In this document: positions 33,976 through 43,984 of the stretch, in pieces
How the letters are laid out: every line of letters begins with the position of its first letter
Position numbering within the stretch: the first letter of the stretch is position 1
NCBI GenBank assembly: GCA_013180625.2
Contig: SNVD02013667.1
Span: 248,001 to 312,000, forward strand
DNA from: Boswellia sacra
Lineage: Eukaryota > Streptophyta > Magnoliopsida > Sapindales > Burseraceae
Reading direction: 5' to 3'
DNA: 64,000 nucleotides
Program-made: the position numbers and the translations under genes
The notes under the pieces: generated by a model
What the model saw: the letters and a program-made list of their open reading frames with translations, nothing else
What the model was told of the DNA's origin: nothing
The model's database searches: none

Positions 33976-35344
33976 TGACACATCCGAAAAAGGATTGTCT
34001 CCCAAGTATAGGAGTTTCGAAGTAATAAACCCGGTGAGTCCGGGGTTGATCCACGAGGAAGGGGATTTTAGCGCTACAAACTATAAGTAAGCAAATATGA
34101 TGTGGACGATTCCAAGGGATGACAAGATAATATCAACAAGTATGAGTAAAGAACAAGTTCTTAAACAATAAATGAGAATAACACAAGAGAAATTAACACA
34201 ATGATAATGAGAGCTAAGGTTAGGGGATCCGCCCTTGATATTTCAAATAAGGATAAACAACCCATTTTAGTTATATGAGTTATATTTGTTTCGTTACCAA
34301 TATTTAGACCACTTCTTGTAAATGGGTTCAAGCATCCAATGTGCCAATCTCCATATGTCTACAACAAATCAAGGTTCCTAACTAGATTCGTGTCGGTAAG
34401 GAAGAACCATACATCATCTAGAAAGGATCCAAGCATTTGATGTGCCAAGGATTGTCGACAATGGATCAAGACCTCCATTTTACGAGTGGTGTCAAGATTG
34501 ATTAAGAAAATAAATATAAATCATATAAAATAAACAACACAATATTATGACAATTAAGCACATATCAAGGGTTAGAGAATCCTTACTCTCATATCAAAGG
34601 TTTCACCCTTTCACCTTAGCAAGAGAGAAATTAGAAAGACATTATAAGAGAAAGAAAAGAAAATGCAATAAAAAGGAAATTCATTAATAACATTAAAACA
34701 AGAGAGAAACACAATACAAGATCCAAGCAAAGGCCAAGATGCCCTAATGGGTCATAAGGCACCTCTATTTATAGATACATTCAAGGGCAAACTTGTCAAA
34801 TTACAAAGGAATAATTGTCAAATATTAGATGCACCAATTTTGACAATTGGGATAATTAGGTGAACTGACTTTGACCACCGATTTTGACCTTGAATTATTA
34901 TGAATTTTAATCACACATCTTCACAAAAGTCGTAGATATTTCTCTCAGCTTTCTAGAACATCTTGATTCATACAATTTGGATACGTATTTTGAGAGATAT
35001 AGTCAAAATACTGAGGCATGGTTAGGCTAGGCTGAATCTGCAGATGGGTTCACTTCAAGCCCATTTTCGGTCCACTAATAGCTTGAATTTGATGATTCTT
35101 ATGAAATGCAATCTTGTAGATAATTTAATCAGCTTTTCAAAACATTAAGATGTGTACCATTCTAATCTATAAATAAAAAGTTATACCCATTTTACCGAAC
35201 CTGTAACAAAACCAAAATTAAGAAAAACTTAATTCCAAAGATGCAAAGACTACAAACATGCTTAAGTTGAGGAATTTAATGACACTATTAATACAATATG
35301 ATAAATTAAACTCTTATTAAGTATACATATTTAAGTGTTCATCA
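33976..35344 (-). repeat. E2 5' LTR (1369 bp)
   Basis: A full LTR in minus orientation from TGACACATCCG to GTGTTCATCA. It matches the complement of 19548-20928, including the TATA box (complement near 34765). Confidence 0.9.
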
Positions 35345-36262
35345 GTGCACCTAATATTTGACAATTGTTCCTTTGTAATTTGACAAGTTTGCCTATGAAT
35401 GCATCTATAAATAGAGGTGCCTTGTGACCCATTAGAGCATCTTGGCCTTGGCTAAGATCACTTGTTATTGTGTTTTTCTCTCTTGTGTTTTGCTCTTTTA
35501 ATATTATTAATAAGTTTCTTTTTCTTACAATTTATTTTCTTTCTTTTATAATGTCTTTCTAATTTCTCTCTTCCTAAGGTGAAAGGGTAAAACCCTTGAT
35601 ATAAGAGTAAGGATTTTCTAACCCTTTGATATATGCTTAATAATCATAATATTTGTTATTTATTTTATATGATTTATATTTATTTCTCTAATAAATCTTG
35701 ATAATACTTGTAAAGTAGAGGCTTGATCCATTATCGACAATCCTTGGCACATCAAATGCTTGGATCCTTTTTAGATGTCGTATGGTTCTCCTTTACCGAC
35801 ACACATCAAGTTAGGAACCTTGATCTGTTGTAGACATATGGTGATTGACACATTGGACGCTTGAACCCATTTACAAGAAGTGATATAAATATTGGTAATG
35901 AAACAAATATAATTCATATAACTAAAATGAGCTACTTATACTTATTTGATATATGAAAGGTGGATCCCCTAACCTTAGCTTTCATTATTATTGTGTTAAT
36001 TTCTCTTACTTTTGTACTTCAATTATTCTTATTTATTGCTTATGAAATTGTTCTTTCATTTGCTATGGTAGGTTTTACCTCGTATTTTCATGGATGGTTT
36101 TACCATCTTTTGTTAATATCATTTTGATTATTCATATCATATTTGTTTACCTTTTAAGGTGTAGCACTAAAATCCCCTTCCTTGTGGATCGATCCGATCT
36201 CACTGGGTTTATTACTTCGACACTCCTATACTTGAGAGACAATCCTATTTTCAGATGTGTCA
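35345..36262 (+). repeat. E1 5' LTR, right part
   Basis: A plus-orientation LTR lacking the first 500 or so bases, from 'gtgcacctaatatttgac' to CAGATGTGTCA. It directly abuts E2's right end, as expected for an LTR cut by E2. Confidence 0.8.
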
Positions 36263-36774
36263 AGTTTTTGGACACGAATCTAGTTAGGAACCTTGATTTG
36301 TTGTAGCAATATAGTGATTGGCACATTGGATGCTTGAACCTATTTACAAGTAGTGGTATAAATATTGGTAACGAAACAAATATAATTCATATAACTAAAA
36401 TAGGCTACTTATCCTTATTTGATATATCAAAGGTGGATCTCCTAACCTTAGCTTTCATTATTATTGTGTCAATTTCTTTTATTTGTGTATTTTAAATGTT
36501 CTTGCTTATTATTAAATTGTTCCTTTATTTCCATGGATGGTTTAACCACCTCTTATTCTTGATTTACATTTGAATGATCAGTTATATCGTCTATCATCTT
36601 GCTTTTATTTGTTAATATCATCTTGTTCTTCATTTGAATTATTCATATCATATTTGCTTGCCATTTAATTTGTAGCGCTAAAATCCCTTCCCTCATGGAT
36701 CGACCCTGGTCTTACCGGGTTTATTACTTCGACACTCCTATACTTGAGAGACAATCCTATTTTCGGATGTGTCA
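36263..36774 (+). repeat. E1 leader stub and truncated 3' LTR
   Basis: Nine bases 'agtttttgg' match the leader/PBS start seen next to E2's LTR. They are joined directly to mid-LTR sequence ('acacgaatctagttagg') that runs to the LTR end at 36774. This is a deletion scar covering E1's interior and half its 3' LTR. Confidence 0.7.
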
Positions 36775-38960
36775 GTTTCCAATGGACTTCATCAAGCATG
36801 ACCATCTATAAGAAATATCAGAGGTTTGTATAATAAACTTCTTAGCCTCCTTTAAGGCATTTGGTGATGCTTTGCTGGATAAAATGTTAGCGGCCTTGGA
36901 TGTAGAGAAAAACATATGAGTAATCCTCAGCTGAGAATGAAACTCTTCCCACTTGGACTTGTCTTCTGATGGAACTACTAGGTCATGCAAGAAAGGATTA
37001 CAATACTCAAAATTAAGAATCTGGTTGATAGGTTTATGGCTATCAATAGTCATATAAGATGTACTATTCCAGCAAAATGTGGTGGTAACTGACACATCCG
37101 AAAATATGATTGTCTCCCAAGTATAGGAGTATCGAAGTAATAAACCTAGTGAGACCGAGGTTGATCCACGAGGAAGGAGATTTTAGCACTACAAATTAAA
37201 AGGTAAGCAAATATGATATGAATAACAAGATGATATTAACAAATAAAACCAAGATGATAAGTGATACAACCGACTTTCAAATGTAGTCAAGAATAAGATG
37301 TGGTTAAACCATCCATGGAAATGAAGGAACAATTTAATAAATAATAAACAAGAATACTTAAAATACACAAATAAGAGAAATCGACGCAATAATAATGAAA
37401 GCTAAGGTTAGGGGATCTACCCTTGATATATCAAATAAGGATAAGTAGCCCATTTTAGTTATATGAATTATATTTGTTTCGTTACCAATATTTATACCAC
37501 TTCTTGTAAATGGGTTCAAGCATCCAATGTGTCAATCACCATATGTCTACAACAAACCAAGGTTTCTAACTAGACTTGAGTTGGTAAGGAAGAACCATAC
37601 GACATCTAGAAAGGATCCAAGCATTTGATGTGCCAAGGATTATCTACAATGGGTCAAGACCTCCACTTTATAAATAGTGTCAAGATTGATTAGAAAAATA
37701 AATATAAATCATATAAAATAAATAACAAAAGATTATAATTATTAAGCACACATCAAAGGGTTATAGCAAGAGAGAAATTAGCAAAACATTATAGAAGAAA
37801 GAAAACAAATTACAAGAAAAAGAAAATTCATTAATAACATTAAAACACGAGAGAGAAAAACATAATAACAAGAGATCCCAGCCAAGGTCAAGATACCCTA
37901 ATGGGTCACAAGGCACCTCTATTTATAGATACATTCAGGTGCAAACTTGTCAAATTACAAGGGAACAATTGTCAAATATTAGGTGCACCAACTTTGACAA
38001 TTGGGATCATTAGGTGAACTGTCTTTGACCACCAATTTTGGCATTGAATTCTTGAGAATTTTGATCACATATCTTCATGGAAGTTGTAGATATTTCTCTC
38101 AGCTTTCTAGAATATATTGATTTATATAATTTGGATACGTATTTTGAGAGATATGGTCAAAATATTGAGGCATGGTCAGGCTGGGCTAAAACTATAGATG
38201 AGTTCACTTCAAGCCCATTTTTGGTCTACTAAAAGCCCGAATTTGATGATGCTTGTGAAATACAATCTTATAAATAATTTATCAGCTCTCCAAGACATTA
38301 AGATTTACACCATTCTGATCTATAAATAGAAAGTTAGGCCCATTTTACCGAACCTACAACAAAACCAAAATAAAGACAAAATTAATTCAAAAGATGCAAT
38401 GCTATAAATATGCTTAAGTTGAGGAGTTTAATGACAATATTAATACAATATGATGAATTAAGCTCTTATTAAGCATACATATTTAAGTGTTCATCGGTAA
38501 TAAATAATGGTACACCCCAAACTGCACAGGCTCTGCTAGGACACATGCATCACCACAGACAAATAATAGATTGAGCTTTGCAACATATAAATAATCCTAG
38601 TGAAAATTTCCAATGACAAGAATCTGCAGGAAAAAAAATGATAAATGAAGGTGAGCTTTAACCCAACTAAATCAATAGAGAAAAATTACATTCACCATGG
38701 TGGGAATGAACATTAAGTCATCCTCCATCCCAACGTAACAGAAAGCAAATATTCCATTAGCCTCATAAGACATTGGCCTCATAATTCAAATAAGATTATG
38801 AAAAAACCACATAAAATTCAAGTGTAGAAGGTAAATATTCTTAAATATTTCCCACCATACTTAGGAGAAAGGATTCCTGTCAACTGCCCTTTAAATACAT
38901 GCTCTTAGTCCAGTTAATTTCAAGATGAGATGCATCAGCCTATTCTATAGACTCAAGGTC
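36775..38960 (-). pseudogene. unrecognised plant gene remnant, minus strand, split by a solo LTR
   Basis: The minus strand holds coding-like pieces. The last exon is 38540-38496 joined across the solo LTR to 37089-36775 (about 105 residues: VTTTFCWNSTSYMTIDSHKP, EYCNPFLHDLVVPSEDKSKW, WSCLMKSIGN). An upstream exon is near 38790-38700 (GIFAFCYVGMEDDLMFIPTM). Another is near 38960-38810 (NDLESIE, ADASHLEINWTKSMYLKG), with a stop and a frame change. Removing E1 would give four more codons and a stop. I do not recognise the family. It is probably host sequence carried by the MULE or a gene that stood beside it. Confidence 0.5.
37090..38495 (-). mobile_element. solo LTR E3 of the gag-only family, minus strand, in an exon
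   Basis: The reversed LTR begins TGACACATCC and ends GTGTTCATCG (last base G instead of A). Flanks are GTAAC (37085-37089) and GTAAT (38496-38500), a target duplication with one difference. Removing it restores an open reading frame across the junction on the minus strand. Confidence 0.85.
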
Positions 38961-39429
38961 GTTCCGTAAAAACACTAAATTTTTTTTTGAATATGGAGCC
39001 AGAGATGGAATATAATGTGTGTTGCCTCTAGTATTGCCAACAAACTATTGGTAGTGATCTCATATTACTGATCAAAACGGCTTCTGAAATGATTGCTAAG
39101 AGACTTGAGAGGCTGATGTGTTGTATATTTTTCATCCAGTTTAATTATTAAATAACTAAACTTTGTTGGATGCACTACCTTCTAAGTTTCAGAAAAATCC
39201 AAACATATCTTGTTATGACGGGAAGTATTAGATTTGACCATAGCATTTGTATTATGTGTTCTCAACCCAAAAACTTAAGCTTTTAGGTTCCCTAATAATT
39301 GTTATCTGCTGATTATCTAGGAAGCAATAAATGGCGCTTTATTTCATGGTAATTGCTAAATTATAATAGTCAAATTAATTATTAAATGAGCATTTAAAAA
39401 AAAAGAGATATACTTATGCATCAGAGAGA
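38961..39429. other. MULE interior, no gene seen
   Basis: AT-rich. Short coding-like text exists on neither strand with confidence. 39050-39120 could be exon remnant of the neighbouring genes but is too short to judge. Confidence 0.3.
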
Positions 39430-40113
39430 TTATTGGTATACTTTGGTCTGAGAATGATGACAGCTGCATCCAATATGCTAAAGGTGAAAGCAAATTTGAA
39501 GGCATGTCATGGTTGTCTAAGGAGAGGGTGAGTAAAAAATATATAGCACCATTTCATATCTATGAATATGCTTGTTTTGCAGTAGCTTGTATCTCACATG
39601 ACTTGCCTTCTATATGTTTGGTCGCTTTTTAGGTTTTCATTCCAATATATGTTGGGCAAATTCATTAGGTGTTAGGAGTAGTTAACGTGAAAGAAAGCAA
39701 GATCGATGTATATGACTCGGACCACAATATATGCACGGATATGAATTTCAAAGTCAAATGTCGCCATATGCACATTTGATTCCTTTATTACTATAGGCCG
39801 TTGATGGGAAGAACGGTGGTGGTGCATATCCATGACCGGTCATTCGAGTCCAAGGTGTTCCCCAACAACAGATAAGGTGTCACTCCAATTTATAGTTAAA
39901 CTTGTTTCTTTTATCGTAATATCTTTTCTTGAAGTTGCAACTAACCATTATGTTTTTTGCTCATGCAGTGGAGATTGTGGAGTTTTTGTTATATTGTATC
40001 TTCGTTGTCTGATTACTGGTGAGTCCATAGAAGTTATACGTCATCTAGACCATGCTCGAAACTATAGGAAGGAGTTAGCGGCAAATATGTTTGATATGAG
40101 ATCGTGGAAATGA
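39430..40113 (+). pseudogene. Ulp1-type cysteine protease (C48) remnant with introns
   Basis: Three exon-like pieces can be read. At about 39480-39535 is KGESKFEGMSWLSKERV. At 39633-39760, after an intron ending 'ttttag', is VFIPIYVGQIH-stop-VLGVVNVKESKIDVYDS, containing the catalytic His and Asp. At 39969-40113, after an intron ending 'catgcag', is GDCGVFVILYLRCL, the catalytic Cys motif, ending RSWK-stop. The Trp that normally follows the catalytic His is a TAG stop at 39666-39668, and the N-terminal part is absent. Ulp1-like domains are frequent passengers of plant MULEs (KIR/Kaonashi type), which fits the enclosing element. Confidence 0.75.
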
Positions 40114-40463
40114 GTTGCAAATCCATGTTGACATTTCGCATTTTACAAACTATGACATTCCTCTCAAACTTTGCAATACTCTCTTTTGGATATATGTCTT
40201 TGATTCAAGGGAATGAGTAATTGCATAATCATACCTTTGCTGATTTTATCGTCTTTGTATTGATGTAAAACTTATTGAATAGTTGTATCACTTTGGTAAT
40301 TATATGCCAATTTTAAACACAGTTTAAAGGTGTTTATGTAACAATTTTAAACACATCGTCTTTTAACTTCTTATAATATTTTAGGCAGTTTTACTCCTAT
40401 TTGCACGACTATTTTAAATCTGGTACTTTGCATGACAAAATTGTCATTTTCATGTTTATTGCA
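40114..40463. other. spacer, no gene
   Basis: AT-rich 3' flank of the Ulp1 remnant. Nothing recognised. Confidence 0.4.
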
Positions 40464-41065
40464 CGACCAGGTCGTGCATATAGCATGACTGGGTCATGCA
40501 AAATTTTCGGTTTATTTTAATCACTGCACGACCAAGTCGTGCTGATTGCACGACTGGGTCGTGCAACAAAACAAATTTCATTCTATTGCACGACTGGGTC
40601 GTGCAACAAAATAGATTTCATTCTATATAGCATGACCCGGTCGTGCAACAAAACAGATTTTACTCTATTGCACGACCCGGTCGTGCAACAAAACCGATTT
40701 CACTCTATTGCACGACCGGGTCGTACAACAAAACAAATTTCACTCTATTACATGGGAATCTCTCTGGAACCGCTCGATCGAATAGCAAAACCGGGGCTGA
40801 GGGTTGGTTTTGTTACACGACCGGGTCGTGCAACAAAACAGATTTCACTCTATTACATGACCAGGTCATGTAACAAAATCGATTTCACTTTATTGCACGA
40901 CTTGGTCGTGCAACAAAACAAATTTAACTCTATTGCACGACCGGGCCGTGCAACAAAACCGATTTCACTCTGTTGCAGGACCTGTAATTTGTAATTTGTG
41001 CACGACCAAGTAATTGGAGAAAAGAGTCGTGTAGCACGACCCTTTGGAGATAAGAGTCGTGCATA
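40464..41065. repeat. palindromic minisatellite, about 40-bp unit
   Basis: About eleven copies of a 15-17-base palindrome of the form GCACGACCnGGTCGTGC are spaced by 'aacaaaac(a/c)(g/a)atttcactctatt'. Copies near 40484 and 40853 carry the change CACG to CATG in both arms, keeping the palindrome. Others (40629, 40712) are changed in one arm only. One spacer (40750-40815) is longer and different. The array ends in degenerate half-copies to 41065. An ORF of 151 codons across it is a by-product of the repeat. Confidence 0.9.
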
Positions 41066-41260
41066 ACGTTTTTACACCAAAAGACCACAGTTTCAAGAGT
41101 TTGCCTTCATTTTTTCAATGTTGACTCAATAATCAACTTCTTTGATTTCAACCTTCACTCACTGGCTTGACATTCCTTTTAGGAGAAATTGTTGAGTTTG
41201 CCGTTTTGGGGTGTGAGTGTTGGACAGTTGGAGAGTGAGTGTGTGTATTGCAACTCATCT
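41066..41260. other. MULE interior right, no gene
   Basis: No coding signal. Unremarkable AT-rich DNA leading to the inner inverted repeat. Confidence 0.4.
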
Positions 41261-41264
41261 TTTT

Positions 41265-41400
41265 CATATTAACTAATAAGGGTAATTTAGACTTTTCATA
41301 TGTAAAAGGGGTTACATTTATTCAAATACAACAAAGGGATCAAGTTTTAAAAAAAAACCCCAAAAGGGGTTATTTAAAAAAATATCCCGAGGCGGTGGGA
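41265..41400. repeat. inner inverted repeat, right arm
   Basis: Complement pairs imperfectly with 27062-27180 ('aaataacccctt', 'ttgaataaat', 'aattaccc'). Confidence 0.45.
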
Positions 41401-41499
41401 GGCAATGAAGAAGAGAAAATGATTTGGGAACTGGGTTATAGACGAATTCTAGAAATTAGTAGCGTTTTTTTTTATTTTATTACTTGAGACTAGGGGCAT

Positions 41500-41656
41500 A
41501 ATAGAAATTTCAATCTACCATTTGTTTTCAAGCTAACGGATACTGTTAAATGATGAATCTTATGCAAGTTGAGGGGTATTATTGATTAAAAGGGTATAAT
41601 CATTTTTCTTAGTGATACTAAGTCAAAACTTAAGGGTACCGATTAATATTATCTCT
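41500..41656. repeat. right terminal inverted repeat of MULE
   Basis: Complement matches 25895-26060. It is followed directly by ATAAAATAC (41657-41665), the right target duplication. Confidence 0.75.
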
Positions 41657-41714
41657 ATAAAATACTATAACTATACTATATAATGTACCATACCAAACCT
41701 GTCTTGAAGCACCA

Positions 41715-42293
41715 ATTAAATATACGACCGATTAGGTAATTTTTTAAACATCCACTCACCCACCAATGGCGCATATGCAATTTGTAATTTTTAATTTCAA
41801 CATCCTATATTATTTTATATAATATTTATTGTCTTATTTTCAACGCTATAAAAGGATTGACTTGTTCCAATTGTTAGCGATTACTTTATTATTGACATTA
41901 TTCTTGAATTAAACGTCTATTAAACGCAAGATCGAGATCAATGGGATTAGGTGGTAAAAGCAATATTCGACATGCCCCCATTGCATTATTCAATTCCTCC
42001 TCCGTTATCAAAGTTCTTAATATTTTAATTAAAGTCCTTCTTTGAAAGTGAACTTGCTAATTTCTAACTACTTGCGTCAAACCGTTTGGCTTTTTTTTTT
42101 TTTTTAATTTCTATGTCCCTGTCACTATTATACTAATATTCCTAAGAAACATTGACTATTTTTCACTCATATATTTCTCTAGGTCATTTTGCCTATGATA
42201 ATATATTAACAAACAGCTGTTACATTAATGAAAAGAAAATGACTTACATTGGATAGGTCCATTAATAAAAGGGTCAGTCCAGAAACCATCTCT
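41715..42293 (+). other. CXE upstream block, no gene
   Basis: Matches 55700-56060 and partly 45340-45480 and 60000-60300: 'gcgcatatgcaatttgtaat', 'cttgaattaaacgtct', 'gatcaatgggattaggtgg', 'cattgcattattcaattcc'. This upstream DNA precedes the CXE lineage found at 56415 and 60439. Confidence 0.6.
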
Positions 42294-42848
42294 GGGTTTA
42301 TCGAAATCCCAATATGACCACTTCTAATTTTAAAAAACTCACGTCCCTCCTCTCTCCATTAAGAAATGTTAAAAGTTTTATCAAAAAAATTCTTAAATTA
42401 TCCATAGTTGACTATTCAAAATTTTAAAATAAAAATAAAAATTAGAAAAATAAAGAAATTACCTTGAAAGACTTAAACTTTAAAAAATAATTTTTTTACA
42501 TGTAAATGCAACAAATTTTTTATTATTTAAATATTTTAATAAATGATTTCAATGCAAATTTTTAATAAAAGTTTTTTTTTAGTTTATGTATTATTTATTG
42601 TGGTAATGAATTTTTTTAAGATTCTTGCGATAGTGTTTGATGAAAGACTATTAGCAAGTTTTAGGTTTTATTTTTATTTTTTAATTTTTATTTTAAAATT
42701 TTGAATATTTCTTAATAGTAAATTATAGGCAATTTGAAAAACTTATATTTTTTTAATAGACTTTAATAGTTCTTAAAGGAGAGGGAGGGAGGAGGTATGT
42801 GAGCTTTTCAAAGCCAGGGGTGTTCATGAGGTTTGGGAAATTCACCCT
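42294..42848. mobile_element. foldback MITE with long inverted repeats
   Basis: The left arm (42294-42450: GGGTTTATCG..., 'aaaactcacgtccctcctctctcc', 'tcaaaattttaaaataaaaat') pairs with the complement of the right arm (42700-42848: 'aaaagctcacatacctcctccctccctctcc', 'attttaaaataaaaatt') over about 150 bases. There is no coding. It sits in a CXE upstream region. The target duplication is not clear. Confidence 0.65.
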
Positions 42849-43275
42849 AATAGAAATTTAAACCTATAAAAACTTAATTGATACGTAAGATCAACGATAG
42901 TATTTCAAACTTTTTCTAAACTTCGACAAATTCTAAAAGAAGCCTCCAAAAACGCTGTGTATTCACCTTGAACCGGTCTATCTGCTAGGCTTTGTGCTCC
43001 ACAACTCTGGAGCCAGGTCAAAAGCTCCATTTTCTTGTGTACATCATGGTTGATGCTTTTGCTTTGGAACTCCATTCTCTTCTATCTACCATAACTACAT
43101 TGGCAAGTTAGTCTATCATGCTAACATCATAGCAGTCTCAGTTGACTATAGAAGAGCCCCGAAGCATTCTTGTCCTTCTAGTTTCGACGATCCATGGATC
43201 GCTCTCAAATGGCCTGCTCCTTAAGTTAATTGGTCCCCGGCTAAATTGTTTTGTTAATCTTGAGAAAATATATCT
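42849..43275 (+). pseudogene. carboxylesterase (CXE) 5'-central fragment
   Basis: 42849-42950 matches the upstream DNA of the copy at 56415. It is joined by deletion to codons for LETGLSARL (about 42960). The match then runs through the oxyanion region (HG(G)-like, frameshifted), 'YHNYIGKLVYHANIIAVSVDYRRAP' near 43085-43165 and 'DDPWIALKW' near 43190, fading by 43275. It is closest to the copy at 60439. Start codon, nucleophile motif and C-terminus are missing. Confidence 0.75.
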
Positions 43276-43699
43276 TTATGAAAATAAATAATGGAAAATA
43301 TGTTTAAACATGTGTTTAATAGTAAAAATGTATTAATAAAAGGCACAAGAGATAATAAAAAAATATTTTTTTAATAAATACATCGTTCAACTTCTACCTT
43401 ATTTGTATTATTAAATTCTGAGTTTTGAAACAGACATACCATTATTATGCAATCTAAAAGATACCCAAACGCAATGAAAACAAGAAAAACATGAAAAACT
43501 AGTATTCAAACAGTAAAATTCAATCTTAAACGAAAATGAAAGTAAGAAAAACATTGAAAACTGTATATCGAGAAATTCATGTTTAAGTCATTTGCCGAGT
43601 GTATTGTTTAATTCAGTTTGTAAAGTTATGAGAAATATTCCTCAGAATTTCCACACATAATCCTTAAATTCTAAACCTTATTCAATAGCATTTTCAAAT
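43276..43699. other. intergenic AT-rich DNA
   Basis: No gene. Near 43585-43645 'tttgccgagtgtattgtttaattcagtttgtaaagttatgagaaatattcctcagaatttcc' echoes 16330-16390 and 46330-46400, so the duplicated block continues here in degraded form. Confidence 0.45.
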
Positions 43700-43984
43700 C
43701 TTTGATCTAATCCATAGTCGATAGCATTTTAAAACCTTCGAGATTTCTTCGTGAACAACCAGAGACATGCATATACCTCTAGTTGCTATTATATATGTTA
43801 CAAAATTCAACTATAGTCTAAGGTCGATTCACTTTTACATCACTCTTTGACTAGTCACTTCCAAGCTTTATTTTCCTTGCAATCTTGTATATAATAACCT
43901 CCCCACCGGCCCGTCCCACTATATTCATTCAATTCATTCAGAGGCTCCAACATTGCTCTCTTTGCTAGCTCATTTTCATCCGCA
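43700..43984 (+). promoter_or_regulatory. promoter region of intact CXE
   Basis: A TATA box 'tatataat' lies at 43888-43895, about 90 bases before the ATG. The segment matches the upstream regions of the copies at 23664, 47310 and 57796 ('attcattcaattc', 'ttgctctctttgctagctcattt'). No other control site can be named from sequence. Confidence 0.6.

Larger units (their letters stand above)
29156..35344 (-). mobile_element. gag-only LTR retrotransposon E2 (TR-GAG-like), minus strand
   Basis: The left LTR (29156-30243, missing its 3' end) and right LTR (33976-35344) are both in minus orientation. The polypurine complement 'caccccccaaccagc' follows the left LTR. A PBS complementary to the 3' end of tRNA-Asp (rc TGGCGTCATTGCCGGGGA, 33952-33969) precedes the right LTR. 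The interior of 3.7 kb encodes only a Gag-like protein, and no protease, RT or integrase motif is present. This matches the non-autonomous TR-GAG/LARD class. The tRNA-Asp-type PBS suggests help from an Athila/Tat-type gypsy element; that is inference. Confidence 0.8.
27857..36774 (+). mobile_element. gag-only-family LTR element E1 (+), TSD GTTTC, hosting nested copy
   Basis: A plus-strand LTR begins TGATGAACACTT at 27857 after GTTTC (27852-27856). A plus-strand LTR piece ends CGGATGTGTCA at 36774 before GTTTC (36775-36779). Between them are the rest of the 5' LTR (35345-36262), nine bases of its leader (36263-36271), and the 3' part of a second LTR (36272-36774). E1 has thus lost its internal region and half of its 3' LTR. 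A minus-strand sister element (E2) occupies the middle. Confidence 0.75.
25895..41656. mobile_element. Mutator-like element (MULE), 15.8 kb, TSD ATAAAATAC
   Basis: The nine bases ATAAAATAC occur directly before 25895 and directly after 41656, the 9-bp duplication diagnostic of Mutator elements. The left end GGGATAATATCGATAAG and the reverse-complemented right end AGAGATAATATTAATCGG begin an imperfect terminal inverted repeat of roughly 150 bases. Inside are a broken Ulp1-type protease gene (a known MULE passenger), a remnant of an unrecognised minus-strand gene, a palindromic minisatellite, a second inner pair of inverted repeats, and a nest of gag-only LTR retroelements that accounts for about 10 kb. 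No MURA transposase was recognised. Confidence 0.8.
25051..41705. mobile_element. possible outer MITE-like element interrupted by the MULE
   Basis: The CXE-flank match breaks at 25051 ('ggtcatatttgatacg...actatataat') and resumes near 41715. The right border, reverse-complemented, reads 'gacaggtttggtatgg...cattatatagtat', an imperfect inverted match to the left border. Without the MULE the element would be about 0.9 kb. No target duplication was confirmed. The left inner part, 25300-25885, contains no recognised gene. Confidence 0.35.

Noticed and set aside
40539..40994. 151-codon ORF across the palindromic minisatellite
   Set aside because: It is a by-product of a repeat unit whose spacing happens to stay open. 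There is no start context, domain or biased codon use.
40464..41065. CRISPR-like regular array of palindromic repeats
   Set aside because: The spacers are near-identical copies of each other, not unique, and the window is clearly a plant genome. It is a minisatellite.
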